Part shown: positions 30,492 to 39,193 of the stretch, one piece after another
Position numbering within the stretch: position 1 is the stretch's first letter
Layout of the letters: each line of letters opens with the position of its first letter
Assembly (NCBI RefSeq): GCF_000600295.1
Contig: NZ_JEMG01000001.1
Span: 1,493,165 to 1,557,164 of the forward strand
Direction: 5' to 3'
DNA: 64,000 nt
Source of the DNA: Hylemonella gracilis str. Niagara R
Lineage (GTDB): Bacteria; Pseudomonadota; Gammaproteobacteria; Burkholderiales; Burkholderiaceae_C
Made by a program: the position numbers and the translations under genes
The notes under the pieces: generated by a model
Database searches by the model: none
The model's input: the letters and a program-made list of their open reading frames with translations, nothing else
Told to the model about the DNA's origin: nothing

Positions 30492-32030
30492 ATGCAAGCA
30501 GAAGACAGAATCCTTTCCGATCCCGCGCCTCTGGCCCCGCCGTCCGCCGTTTTGCCGCAGCTGCCTCCCTCCGAGGCCGAGGAGGGCGCGCCGGAACCGG
30601 AATCCTCCTTTGAGTCCTTTTTCCGCGAGCCGGAGCTGGCGCAACAGGCACCCCTGGCCTGGGCCCTGACCCAGCGCCAGCCGCTGATCGACGCAGTGCG
30701 CGGCCTGCTGGGCGGGTCGCAGGCGGCCGCTCGCCTGCGCCTGTGGTGCTTCATGGAGCTGGCCAGCCAGCCCCAGGGCCGGCTGCAGCGTGAGGACATC
30801 CAACAGCTCTTCCACGTGCTCAAGCCCGAGGCGCTGGACACGGCCCTGCGCCGCTTGCGCGAGCTGGGCCTGCTGGTCTGGGACTCCGGCAGCCAGGACT
30901 ACCGCCTCTCGCCGCTGGCCCAGCAGGTGCAAGGCTTGTTGGCGCCGCTGACGCGCTCGGGCGACGCGGACGACGAGGAAATGGCCGCGCTGCTGGCCCA
31001 GGTGGCCGGTGCCCAGGCCTTGGGTCTGGCCGATGCCAGTCAGTTGCGTCACCTGCATGCACAGCTCACCCGCTTGCACGATGAATTCGCCGAGGCCATC
31101 ACCAGCGGCTCCGAAGCCCGCCTGCGCGCGGCCGCCCCGCGTTTCGAACGTGCGCTGGCCCTGGTCGCTCGCGCGGGCGAGGCGCTGACGGCCCTGATTC
31201 GTGGTGACGCACGCACGCCGGGCGCGACCCGTGAGTCTGGTGTGGCGGCGGATGACGTGGCCGACGCTCGCCTGGAGCGCGAAGCCCGCGCCTTGGGCCA
31301 GGCCCAGGCCCGCTTGCTCACCATGGCCAGCCAGTTCACGCGTGCGCTGCAGCAGGCCGACCGCCAGCGCGTCACCCTCGGTAGCACGGGCGTGACCAGT
31401 TCGGACGTGCGGGCCTGGCTGCAGGCGCAGTTGCAGCAGCACGGCCCGGCCTTCGGCCAGTTGCTCGAAGACGCGCTGGCCAGCACCGTGCGCCCGGTCT
31501 TCGTCAGTCCGCACGACCTGCTGGACGTGACCGAGGCCGAGTTCGAGCGCGACCGGCCCGACCCCGACCGGCCCCAGGGCCTGCCGCCCGCCGTCGCCGC
31601 GCAACCCGGCACCATGGAAACCCTGCGCATGCCCACCGAACTGGACGACTTCATCCACAAGCTGGCGGTCTGGAACGAAACCGCCCGGCCGCACGACCTG
31701 CAGGAAGCGGTGCTGGGGGAAGCATCCGATGCTGGCACCGGCCAGCCCAACGATGACGCACACACGGGCGGCACCGCCGGCACAGGCCGTTACGCCCAGG
31801 CCGCCTACCGCATGCAACTGCTGCCGCTGCTGGGCGACGTGCAGGCCCGCACGCTCAAGGGCCAGACCGGCGACTTTGCGCGTTCGCCCTGGCGCGTGGC
31901 CCTGAGCCCGCAAACGCGCACCCTGTCCGCGCAGGAAGGCGGCCCGGTCGCCACCTTGAGCGAGGGACAGCTTTACCCCGAAAATACGCAGTTCCCCGCA
32001 ACCGGCCCCGACGAATCCTCCACCCCATGA
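30492..32030 (+). CDS. mksF: MksF-like condensin subunit (kleisin-type)
   Basis: A 512-aa protein with an acidic, Pro/Glu-rich N-terminus, a winged-helix-like segment (residues about 60-140, LRLWCFMELASQPQGRLQRE), a long helical middle and a C-terminal conserved half. It is recognised mainly by context: it is first in a three-gene set with a small WHD protein and an SMC-like ATPase, in the F-E-B order of the Pseudomonas mks locus. It should bridge the SMC heads. There are no catalytic motifs. The ribosome site is weak and the start is chosen as the first ATG of the frame. Confidence 0.75.
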   Translation: MQAEDRILSDPAPLAPPSAVLPQLPPSEAEEGAPEPESSFESFFREPELAQQAPLAWALTQRQPLIDAVRGLLGGSQAAARLRLWCFMELASQPQGRLQREDIQQLFHVLKPEALDTALRRLRELGLLVWDSGSQDYRLSPLAQQVQGLLAPLTRSGDADDEEMAALLAQVAGAQALGLADASQLRHLHAQLTRLHDEFAEAITSGSEARLRAAAPRFERALALVARAGEALTALIRGDARTPGATRESGVAADDVADARLEREARALGQAQARLLTMASQFTRALQQADRQRVTLGSTGVTSSDVRAWLQAQLQQHGPAFGQLLEDALASTVRPVFVSPHDLLDVTEAEFERDRPDPDRPQGLPPAVAAQPGTMETLRMPTELDDFIHKLAVWNETARPHDLQEAVLGEASDAGTGQPNDDAHTGGTAGTGRYAQAAYRMQLLPLLGDVQARTLKGQTGDFARSPWRVALSPQTRTLSAQEGGPVATLSEGQLYPENTQFPATGPDESSTP

Positions 32031-32746
32031 CCGTTCCCCTGGACGATGCCGCCGTGCTGGCGGCGCAGCTGCTGGCCCGGCGCTGGCTGCCGCGCCAGCA
32101 TCCCCTGGTCAAGCGCGCCCTGATCGACGCCGAGCTGTGGCAAGCCGTGCAGGACCGCCTGGCCCAGGTGGGCCTGAGCCTGGTGGACAACCTGCATGCC
32201 GACCACGTGGCCGTGGCCTTGCGGCGCGAGGCGCAGAGCGCCGTCTTCGGTGAAGCGGGCTTGAACGCCAACAACAATGTGGACTTGCCGCGCGACGCCG
32301 TGTCCTTGCTGGTGGTGCTGTGGGCGCTGATCGTGTTGCCCAAGCGCGAGCGCCAGGCCGCCCGTGCGGGCAGCGAGGACGATGGCCAGAACGAGATGTT
32401 CCGCGCCGACAAGCCCCTGCCCACGGCCGCGCAAGTCAGCCCCGTGATTTCCTACAAGGCCTTGCTGGCCGACTTCGGCGAACAGCTGGGCCGCAAGCTG
32501 CGGCTGGACACCAACCTCAAGCGCCTGGAGGCTCAGGGCTTCATCACGCGCAAGGGCGACGACATCGCCGAAGGCCCGCTGCTCGACCTGCTGCTGGACT
32601 ACGACACCCTGGCGCCGCGTGTGCTGGACGGCGTGGTGGGCGAGGTGCTGGCGCGCGCCAAGGCGGCCGCGCCCGACACGTCGGCATCGCCCACACCTCC
32701 GCCCACGCCCCCGCATTCCCCTGATCACCCGGAGGCCCAGGACTGA
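32027..32746 (+). CDS. mksE: MksE-like condensin subunit
   Basis: A 239-aa small accessory (kite-type) subunit that overlaps mksF by 4 nt (ATGA). The visible features are helical N- and C-terminal winged-helix-like parts (YKALLADFGEQLGRKLRLDT, RLEAQGFITRKGDDIAEGPL) and a Pro-rich tail. Its stop overlaps the mksB start (TGATG). It should bind the MksF subunit and regulate DNA loading. Family assignment rests on size, order and neighbours. Confidence 0.72.
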   Translation: MTVPLDDAAVLAAQLLARRWLPRQHPLVKRALIDAELWQAVQDRLAQVGLSLVDNLHADHVAVALRREAQSAVFGEAGLNANNNVDLPRDAVSLLVVLWALIVLPKRERQAARAGSEDDGQNEMFRADKPLPTAAQVSPVISYKALLADFGEQLGRKLRLDTNLKRLEAQGFITRKGDDIAEGPLLDLLLDYDTLAPRVLDGVVGEVLARAKAAAPDTSASPTPPPTPPHSPDHPEAQD

Positions 32747-35562
32747 TGTTTCACCTGCAAAGCCTCGAACTGCTGCACTGGGACTACTGCCAGCGCCTCA
32801 CCCTGCCGCTGGACGGCGCGATCATCACCGTGGCCGGGCCCAATGGCTCGGGCAAGACCACGCTGCTCGATGCCATGCGCACCTTGCTCGGCCTGGAATG
32901 CTCGGGCGGACGCAGCTACAAGACCTACGCGCGCCACGCCAAGGCCGACACCGCCTGGCTGCGCGCCACGGTGGACAACCAGCCGCGCAACCGCCAGGCC
33001 GCCAGCCGCCCCTTCGCGCGCAACCTGCTGTACACCGACCAGGTCACGCTGGTGTGCCGCATTGAGCGCAATGGCGGCGACTGGCAGCGCCGTTACGCCA
33101 TGGTCGAGGGCGATGTGGCCATCGAGCAACTGGCCGAGAAACCCGAGAAGGAATGGCTGGGCATCGAGCACTGGAAGAAGCGCCTGGAAGGCGCCGGCCT
33201 GTCGCGCGCCATCGCCCGCGTGCTGGCGCTGGAGCAGGGCCAGACCGACCGCCTCTGCGAGTACTCGCCCAAGGAACTGCTGCGCCTGGTCTTCGACGTG
33301 TTTGGCGACCAGGAAGTGCTGGACCGCTACGAAGAAGCGCGCCAGCACCAGCGCCAACTGAGCGAGGAGGTCGAGGCCGCGCAGCGTGAACTCACACACG
33401 GCCAGGCTCAGCTGGCCCAGCTGGAGGCGCGTGCCAACCTGTACCGCCAGCACCAGGCCAAGCTGCGCGAGCGTGAACAGCTCGCCACCGAAATCATCCC
33501 CGTGCTGGCTTGGTCCGAGGAACGTCAAGAACTGGCGGGCAAGCTGCGCGAGCTGCACCGCCAGCGCCTGCACCAGGCTGGCGAGGCCCGCCAGCGCGCC
33601 GACTACAAGCGTCGCCTGTTGGAAGCCTTGCAGGCGCAGCAGAGCGCCGAACAGCAGGTGGGCCTGCTCAAGACCCAGCGCGACGAAGCGCAGGCCACGC
33701 TGGACGAGGCCCGCGCCGCCGAGAAGCCGGTGGAGCTTGTGCTCAAGCAAGCGCAGGAGCTGCAAGAACTCGCCGCCGTTGAAGGCGATGCCGCGCAACT
33801 CGCGCAGCGCCTGGCGGGCCTGGAAGCAGACAAAGCCGCGCTGGCCGCCGACTGGCAGCAGGCCAAGGCCGACCGCGCCAAGGCCCAGGACGCGCTGGAC
33901 GCCCTGGAAGGCCAGCGCGTGGCGCCGCCCCCGCCCGAGGTGCAGCGCTTTCTGCGTGTGCTGCGCGGCGAAGGCATCGCACACCATGTGCTGGCCGACG
34001 TGATCGAAATCACCGACGAACACTGGCGCGCCGCCGCCGAAGGCGTGCTGCGTGGCGCGCGCTGGGTGGTGGTGCTGGACCAGGCGCAGGACGAAGCCCG
34101 TGCCCTGGCCTTGGCCGAGCGTGAGCGTTACCGCCACTACCTCGTCGCCCGAGCCGAGGCCGCGCCGGTAAAGCCCGATGCGCACAGCCTGCTGGCCGTG
34201 CTGCGCTTCTCGGCCAGCGTGCCGGCCTGGCTGCTCAAGCAGCTGGCGCAGATCCGTCGCGTGGACAGCACGGCCGAGGGCCTGAAGCTGGGTGCGGGCC
34301 CCGAATGGATCACGCCCGAGGCCTATTGGCGCGACGCGCGCGGTGGGCGCAGCGTCTGGGTGGACCCGTCGCAGCACCAGTTCGGCGCCGCGGCGCTGAC
34401 CGCGCGGCGTGCCTCCATCGAGGCACGGCTGGCGCAGCTGGACGCGCAACTCACGCAGACCGCCCAGCGCCAGACCGACACCCAGCGCCAGCTGGACGCC
34501 GCCAAGGAAGCGAGCAAGGGCCACCGCGCCGCCGAGGAACTGGCGCGCCGCAGCGAGGAATTCGCCCAAGCCCGCGAGCAACTGCCCGCGCTCAAGCAGG
34601 CCCGCGTGCAGGCCGCGCAGCGCTGGCAGACGCTGGACATGCAGCATGCCGCCGCCCTGCGCGAGCAGATGAACGCGCAAGGCCTGTACCGCGACACGCA
34701 GAACCGCCTGAGCGACAGCGAGCGCGCAGCCGAGAAGTACGAGCGTGAATGGCGCGAGCGTCACGACACGCTGCACGAACGCGCAGCGTCGTCACGCGCG
34801 GCCCGCCGCCGCTTCCCGGCACGCTGGATCGCCACCGAGGCCCTGGCCGATCTGCGACTGCGCTTCAAGAACGCGACCCAAGCCCGCCTGCGCCTGGACA
34901 GCATCGAGCGCGAACTGGAACAAGGCCAGTGGGAAACCGACGCCACGGTGGAAGACAAGGTGGTGCTGATGCGCGCCACCGTCGCCGCCCAGCAGCACGA
35001 GCTGGACCAGCGCCGCGCCAGCAACGAAGCCGCCAGCGTGGCCGTGGGCAACGCGCGCGAGCGCTACATCGACGTGCTGCGCGCCACCGTGCGCCGTTAC
35101 CGTAGAAACATCGTGGATCTGGGCCAGCTTGCGGGCGTGGAAGTCAACGCCGACCTGCCCCATCTGGACAACGACGACACGGTGCTGCGCCAGGCCGAGC
35201 TGAAGGTGAGCTTCAACTTCGACGGCAAGGGCCAGATCGGCCTGAACGACGGCGAAGCCTCGGGCGGGCAGCAGGTCATCAAGTCGCTGATCCTGCTGGT
35301 GGGCCTGCTCAAGGACGAGGAAAACAGCGCGGGTGGTTTCGTCTTCATCGACGAACCCTTCGCCCACCTGGACGTGCGCAACATCCAGCTGGTCGGCCAT
35401 TTCCTCAAGTCCACCCGCGCCCAGTACGTGCTGACCACGCCCATCACGCACAACGTGGAAGTGTTCGAGCCGGCCGACATCACCCTTGTCACCTCCAAGA
35501 AACCGGCGGGCGCGCGCTGGGCGCCGCCGATCGGCGTTTTGCAACGGCGGGCCGCTGCGTAG
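32746..35562 (+). CDS. mksB: MksB SMC-like condensin ATPase
   Basis: 938 aa. An N-terminal ATPase half has Walker A AGPNGSGKTTLLDAMRTLLG near residue 30; long coiled coils rich in Gln, Glu, Arg and Ala span about 200-460 and 560-800, with a hinge-like segment around 400-500. The C-terminal half has the signature GEASGGQQVIKSLILLVGL near 836 and Walker B GGFVFIDEPFAHLD near 865. It is a bacterial condensin of the MukB/MksB class that organises DNA or acts on foreign circular DNA. The genes directly after it do not encode the MksG/JetD nuclease. Confidence 0.88.
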   Translation: MFHLQSLELLHWDYCQRLTLPLDGAIITVAGPNGSGKTTLLDAMRTLLGLECSGGRSYKTYARHAKADTAWLRATVDNQPRNRQAASRPFARNLLYTDQVTLVCRIERNGGDWQRRYAMVEGDVAIEQLAEKPEKEWLGIEHWKKRLEGAGLSRAIARVLALEQGQTDRLCEYSPKELLRLVFDVFGDQEVLDRYEEARQHQRQLSEEVEAAQRELTHGQAQLAQLEARANLYRQHQAKLREREQLATEIIPVLAWSEERQELAGKLRELHRQRLHQAGEARQRADYKRRLLEALQAQQSAEQQVGLLKTQRDEAQATLDEARAAEKPVELVLKQAQELQELAAVEGDAAQLAQRLAGLEADKAALAADWQQAKADRAKAQDALDALEGQRVAPPPPEVQRFLRVLRGEGIAHHVLADVIEITDEHWRAAAEGVLRGARWVVVLDQAQDEARALALAERERYRHYLVARAEAAPVKPDAHSLLAVLRFSASVPAWLLKQLAQIRRVDSTAEGLKLGAGPEWITPEAYWRDARGGRSVWVDPSQHQFGAAALTARRASIEARLAQLDAQLTQTAQRQTDTQRQLDAAKEASKGHRAAEELARRSEEFAQAREQLPALKQARVQAAQRWQTLDMQHAAALREQMNAQGLYRDTQNRLSDSERAAEKYEREWRERHDTLHERAASSRAARRRFPARWIATEALADLRLRFKNATQARLRLDSIERELEQGQWETDATVEDKVVLMRATVAAQQHELDQRRASNEAASVAVGNARERYIDVLRATVRRYRRNIVDLGQLAGVEVNADLPHLDNDDTVLRQAELKVSFNFDGKGQIGLNDGEASGGQQVIKSLILLVGLLKDEENSAGGFVFIDEPFAHLDVRNIQLVGHFLKSTRAQYVLTTPITHNVEVFEPADITLVTSKKPAGARWAPPIGVLQRRAAA

Positions 35563-35900
35563 TTTCCGAGGGTTCACGTGGGCATGCCGATATCCGGGCG
35601 ATGCGGCGAGGCGGGGCGGAGGGCCGTCCGCCTCATGAGATCGCTGCGCGATCAGAAATCGGCGGCGCGGCCCTCCGCCCCACCTCGCCGCGCGCAGCAT
35701 GGTTGGCGTGCGCACAATGTTTTTTTGCACGCCGACCCTCCGCACAGGTGGGCGAGGCCCTGGGGAACCCGACGATTTCTGATCGCGCAGCGATCTCATG
35801 AGGAGGGTCTCCAGGGTCTCGCTCGCCTGTGCGCGCATGCCGAGAAGGACCAAGCAGGCGCAGCAATTGACGTACACCATTTGATTCTCAGGAGCAGACC
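35563..35900. repeat. Gene-free composite of four crossing inverted repeats
   Basis: No credible gene lies in these 338 bases. Four inverted repeats are visible: a 22-bp pair (35604-35625 with 35669-35690, one mismatch), a perfect 31-bp pair (35631-35661 with 35773-35803), a 10-bp pair (35702-35711 with 35727-35736, one mismatch) and a 23-bp pair (35741-35763 with 35811-35833, three mismatches, all G-T compatible). The 31-bp arms cross the 22-bp and 23-bp pairs, so not all stems can form at once without a pseudoknot. A T7 run lies in the loop of the 10-bp pair. A ribosome site (CAGGAG) precedes the next gene. Confidence 0.8.
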
Positions 35901-36926
35901 ATGAGCCACCCCACAACACTCCCGCAACGCCAACTCGGCCCCTTCCAAGTCTCCGCGCTCGCCTTCGGCTGCATGAACATCTGCCATGCCTACGGCGCCT
36001 CACCGTCGCCCGAGGCAGCAGTGCGCCTGCTGCAGGAAGCGCTGGACGCGGGTTTCACGCATTTCGACACGGCGGCGCTTTACGGCTTTGGCGAGAGCGA
36101 GCGCCTGGTGGGCCGGGCGCTGAAGTCGCGCCGCCATGAATTCGTGCTCGCCAGCAAGGGCGGCATGGCCGGGGTGACGGGCGAAGACGGCGTGACGCGC
36201 CGTGTGATCGACGGCCGCCCCGAAACCCTGCGCCGCAATTGCGAGGACAGTCTGCGCCGCCTGGGCATGGACGTGATCGACCTCTACTACCTGCACCGCT
36301 GGGACAAGAGCGTGCCCATCGAGGACAGCGTGGGTGAGATGTCACGCCTGGTCGAGCGCGGCCACGTGCGCAGCCTGGGCTTGTCCGAAGTGTCCGCGAC
36401 CACGCTGCGCAAGGCCCACGCCGTGTTTCCCATCGCCGCGCTGCAGACCGAGTACTCGCTGTGGACGCGCAACCCCGAAATCGCCGTGCTCGACGCCTGC
36501 CGGGAACTGGGCGTGAGCTTCGTCGCCTTCAGCCCGCTGGGCCGGGGCTTTCTGAGCGGCAAGATCGCTGGCGCGGAAGTCGCCGCCTTCGACGCCAAGG
36601 ACATCCGCCGCAGCATGCCCCGCTTCACGGCCGAGAACTACGCGGCCAACGAAAAGCTGTTGCCGGCCTACCAGGCCCTGGCGCGTGAAGCCGGTTGCAC
36701 GCCTGCCCAACTTGCGCTGGCCTGGTTGCTACAAAAATCAGAGCGAATCATTCCGCTCTTTGGCACGACCAGCCTGAGCCACACGCTGGACAACCTGGGC
36801 GCCGCCCAGGTGAAGCTGAGCGCCGACTTGGTTGCACGGCTGGAAGACCTGATCAACCAGAAGACCGTCGTGGGCAGCCGCTACAACGAGCAGGGCAATC
36901 GCGAGGTGGATACCGAGGTTTTTTGA
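35901..36926 (+). CDS. Aldo/keto reductase
   Basis: A 341-aa (beta/alpha)8 NADP-dependent oxidoreductase. The catalytic residues expected of the family are visible: Asp and Tyr in HFDTAALYGFGESE, Lys in FVLASKGG and His in DLYYLHRWD. Cofactor-site residues are in IIPLFGTTSLSHTLDN. The start ATG at 35901 follows CAGGAG. The substrate is unknown. It stands alone between the inverted-repeat region and the AT-rich island. Confidence 0.9.
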   Translation: MSHPTTLPQRQLGPFQVSALAFGCMNICHAYGASPSPEAAVRLLQEALDAGFTHFDTAALYGFGESERLVGRALKSRRHEFVLASKGGMAGVTGEDGVTRRVIDGRPETLRRNCEDSLRRLGMDVIDLYYLHRWDKSVPIEDSVGEMSRLVERGHVRSLGLSEVSATTLRKAHAVFPIAALQTEYSLWTRNPEIAVLDACRELGVSFVAFSPLGRGFLSGKIAGAEVAAFDAKDIRRSMPRFTAENYAANEKLLPAYQALAREAGCTPAQLALAWLLQKSERIIPLFGTTSLSHTLDNLGAAQVKLSADLVARLEDLINQKTVVGSRYNEQGNREVDTEVF

Positions 36927-37016
36927 TTGGAAGTCACTGCGTCCAATTGGTACTTACTTCAATTGAATGTTCAGTTTTAGAAACCATACTCGATCAGTCA
37001 TCAAATCCCAGTGGAA

Positions 37017-37895
37017 ATGCAGCGCATGTCGTCGTATACCCTTGAAGATCTCCGCACTCGTGGCGCCCCTATCGCAATGGCAATGCTCCTTCGAGCTGTT
37101 AAGAGTGGTGAGCCGTTCGTCACCTATGGTGAAATCAAGAAAGAGCTTGAGCAGCAACTTAACATACCTTCGATTTTTACTGTTCAAATCGGGACGGTTG
37201 CTGGTGCAATGATGGATGCCATTCTCGAGGTTGATCCAAATGCTCCGCTCCTGAATGTAATGATCGCCAGACCTAACGGCATTCCGAGCGAGGGAGTGTC
37301 GGGCTACTTGGCTACTCGTTACCGAAACAATGAACTGCTTGATTGGGATTCTGTACCAATTGAACGGAAGCGCGAGATTGTTCTGCGTGAGCGCGGAAAG
37401 ATTTTTTCTTATCAACGCTGGAATGACATTGCCGAGCACTTGTATGGGGTTGTTGGGCAGCAACTATTGCCAAGTGTTCCCGGGCGAGAGCACGACTACA
37501 CAAGTAGGGGCGGCTTTGGAGGTGAGGCCGAGAGTCCTGAGCACAAGCGTCTCAAAGAGTGGGTTTCAGATAATCCCAAGAAGATTGGCATAAAGACCAA
37601 TCCTCAGAATGCTAAAACGGAGGCGCAACTTCTATCGGGCGACGAGATTGACGTGCTGTTCAGCAGTGGGACTTCTTTCCACGTTGTCGAGGTGAAATCT
37701 CGTCGCTCCAACGATGCAGACCACAAACGTGGAATCTATCAGTGCGTCAAGTACCGCGAGGTAAAAAAGGCTGAGCACGCTCCTTTTGATATCGATGTCC
37801 AAGCGATCCTTGTTACCGAGAATGACATTTCAAGTGAGTTGGTTGAGCGTGCAAAGATTCTTGGTATTCGCTGGGAGAAGGTTCTCCTTCCGTGA
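37017..37895 (+). CDS. Predicted PD-(D/E)XK-superfamily nuclease, unknown family
   Basis: 292 aa from ATG 37017; a GTG 6 nt upstream and an ATG at 37026 are equally possible. The N-terminal half (residues 1-150) has no motif I recognise. The C-terminal half has a restriction-endonuclease-like core: Glu in ESPEHKRLKEWV (about 175), Asp in SGDEIDVLF (about 209-212), VVEVKSRR (Glu 225, Lys 227) and a conserved-looking Gln in GIYQCVKYR (about 242). It should cut or bind DNA/RNA. It lies 47 bp ahead of a DRHyd-like gene in the same direction and shares its low G+C content. Confidence 0.75.
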   Translation: MQRMSSYTLEDLRTRGAPIAMAMLLRAVKSGEPFVTYGEIKKELEQQLNIPSIFTVQIGTVAGAMMDAILEVDPNAPLLNVMIARPNGIPSEGVSGYLATRYRNNELLDWDSVPIERKREIVLRERGKIFSYQRWNDIAEHLYGVVGQQLLPSVPGREHDYTSRGGFGGEAESPEHKRLKEWVSDNPKKIGIKTNPQNAKTEAQLLSGDEIDVLFSSGTSFHVVEVKSRRSNDADHKRGIYQCVKYREVKKAEHAPFDIDVQAILVTENDISSELVERAKILGIRWEKVLLP

Positions 37896-37942
37896 CACGT
37901 CTTCGTACCTGCATGTAATTTTCATACCAAAGGAAAAAGAAA

Positions 37943-38722
37943 ATGGCGGCTAAGACATGCTTCGTCGTGATGGCTATTGGTGAGCAGAATACTTCTGGTG
38001 GTGTGGTTTCCGCAGTCGAGCTTAGGACGAAGTATGACGATCTAATCAAAGAGGCCATTCTTAAGGCTCGGCCTGGGCTTGATGTTGTGCGTGCGGACGA
38101 TGTCTCTTTACCTGGAACCATAACCACAGACATCATTTCCCGAATCATGCACTCAGACTATGTTGTCGCTGATGTAACTTATCCGAATCCAAATGTATTC
38201 TATGAACTTGGCTTGAGGCATGCATGCCGTACAGGCACCGTGATCATCCGTGACAAGGAAGGACCGCGCGTCCCATTCGACATAGCGCATCTTAGGTACG
38301 TTGAATACGAGAACACAACGACTGGACTTAAGCAACTGTCAGCCCAATTGGTAACTTACTTTGATCATTTTGATCGCGACCCAACGCGCCCAGACAATCA
38401 CTTCCAAGAGTTTGCCAAGCTCACAAACTACTCCTTCCCCGACTATAGGCGTGAGGACCCGGTGGAGCCTGAGATGCAGGCATTCATGAACATTCTTGAG
38501 GCACCAGAGATTATGAATTTGATCTTAAAGCAGCAAGCCGGCGATTCGATGGACGAGGCGGAGATCTTTCGTGCCGTTATTGCCAACCCAAAGGTTGCAC
38601 AGCCGTTGGTGCAAGCTTTATATAAATCAGGTCAAATTTCGCTGGGGAATTCTGGGGGGAAGCCATTGGGTGTATCGAGACAGCGGTCACAACCGACCAA
38701 TCGCAAAAGTCGGAAGAAGTAG
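37943..38722 (+). CDS. Deoxyribosyltransferase-like (DRHyd/TIR-like) nucleotide-processing protein
   Basis: 259 aa with AAAGGAAAAAG upstream. The N-terminal 120 residues match the nucleoside 2-deoxyribosyltransferase-like fold found in conflict systems: KTCFVVMAIG, a middle RADDVSLPGTITTDIISRI, VVADVTYPNPNVFYELGLRH (catalytic-type Glu 88) and PFDIAHLRYVEY. Residues about 130-240 are helical and the tail is basic (RQRSQPTNRKSRKK). Such domains are proposed to hydrolyse NAD or nucleotides in defence. No sensor domain is fused. With the upstream nuclease it forms a candidate two-gene unit. Confidence 0.78.
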   Translation: MAAKTCFVVMAIGEQNTSGGVVSAVELRTKYDDLIKEAILKARPGLDVVRADDVSLPGTITTDIISRIMHSDYVVADVTYPNPNVFYELGLRHACRTGTVIIRDKEGPRVPFDIAHLRYVEYENTTTGLKQLSAQLVTYFDHFDRDPTRPDNHFQEFAKLTNYSFPDYRREDPVEPEMQAFMNILEAPEIMNLILKQQAGDSMDEAEIFRAVIANPKVAQPLVQALYKSGQISLGNSGGKPLGVSRQRSQPTNRKSRKK

Positions 38723-38796
38723 CTAGCGTCTGTGGGTTTCCTGGTTTAGTAATTCCCCTTTCACCTAGTGACGCCTATCTGCCCCGTTTGCTCCAG

Positions 38797-39138
38797 ATGA
38801 CTCTCGGCGAACTCATCCCCGCGCTTCGAGAAATTTCGCCCGATCCAACGGTTCGTCGACTCATTGAATTGCTTGAAGGGTGGCGAACCGATGGCCGTAC
38901 CGCAGACGAGCTGCATCAATCTGTGGAGCGGTACATTGGAAACTCCTGGATTGCGAGCGACGAGGAACACAAGACGGTCTACAGACTCTGGACAGCCTTT
39001 CGAGACGAGTGCATTTCCGGGCTCTTGGGTATGACCATCAACGAACGCCTGTTCTGTTTCGACCTTTTTGACGCCTGGGACAACGCTGGGACAGAAGAAG
39101 GTCGTGCGGTAATTCGAAACAAGATCGACTTTGGGTGA
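38797..39138 (+). CDS. Hypothetical protein (113 aa)
   Basis: The ATG at 38797 (MTLGELIPALREISPDPTVR) is preferred to an in-frame TTG 9 nt earlier. The small, soluble, largely helical protein has an acidic composition (ELHQSVERYIGNSW, LTAFRDE-like helices, LFDAWDNAGTEEG). I recognise no family. It is followed after 15 bp by a GTTAAAC integron-type core, so it may be the preceding gene cassette, although its own attC is incomplete. Confidence 0.6.
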   Translation: MTLGELIPALREISPDPTVRRLIELLEGWRTDGRTADELHQSVERYIGNSWIASDEEHKTVYRLWTAFRDECISGLLGMTINERLFCFDLFDAWDNAGTEEGRAVIRNKIDFG

Positions 39139-39153
39139 GACCCTCACTTCCAC

Positions 39154-39160
39154 GTTAAAC
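39154..39160 (+). repeat. GTTAAAC integron core site, left boundary of the DUF5076 cassette
   Basis: CACTTCCAC-GTTAAAC here resembles the right half of the attC at 39536-39592 (GCTTTCAC-GTTAAAC) and fits the GTTRRRY core consensus. The matching left half is not visible upstream, so this attC is either degraded or strongly diverged. The distance to the next core (39586) defines a 432-bp cassette carrying one gene. Confidence 0.6.
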
Positions 39161-39193
39161 CGCAAGAGACCCTATCGGAGGCAGCACCCCGCT

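Noticed and set aside
32725-34776. 683-codon minus-strand frame inside mksB
   Set aside because: Antisense to an SMC ATPase with intact Walker A, signature and Walker B motifs.
30492-35562. Complete Wadjet (JetABCD/MksBEFG) plasmid defence system
   Set aside because: No toprim-type MksG/JetD nuclease gene follows or precedes the three condensin genes.
35563-35900. Small coding genes in the post-mksB gap
   Set aside because: The open frames arise from the inverted repeats (the same peptide-like string appears on both strands) and have no ribosome sites.
34792-36003. 403-codon minus-strand frame spanning the end of mksB and the repeat region
   Set aside because: It runs through palindromic repeats and antisense to mksB; no recognisable domain.
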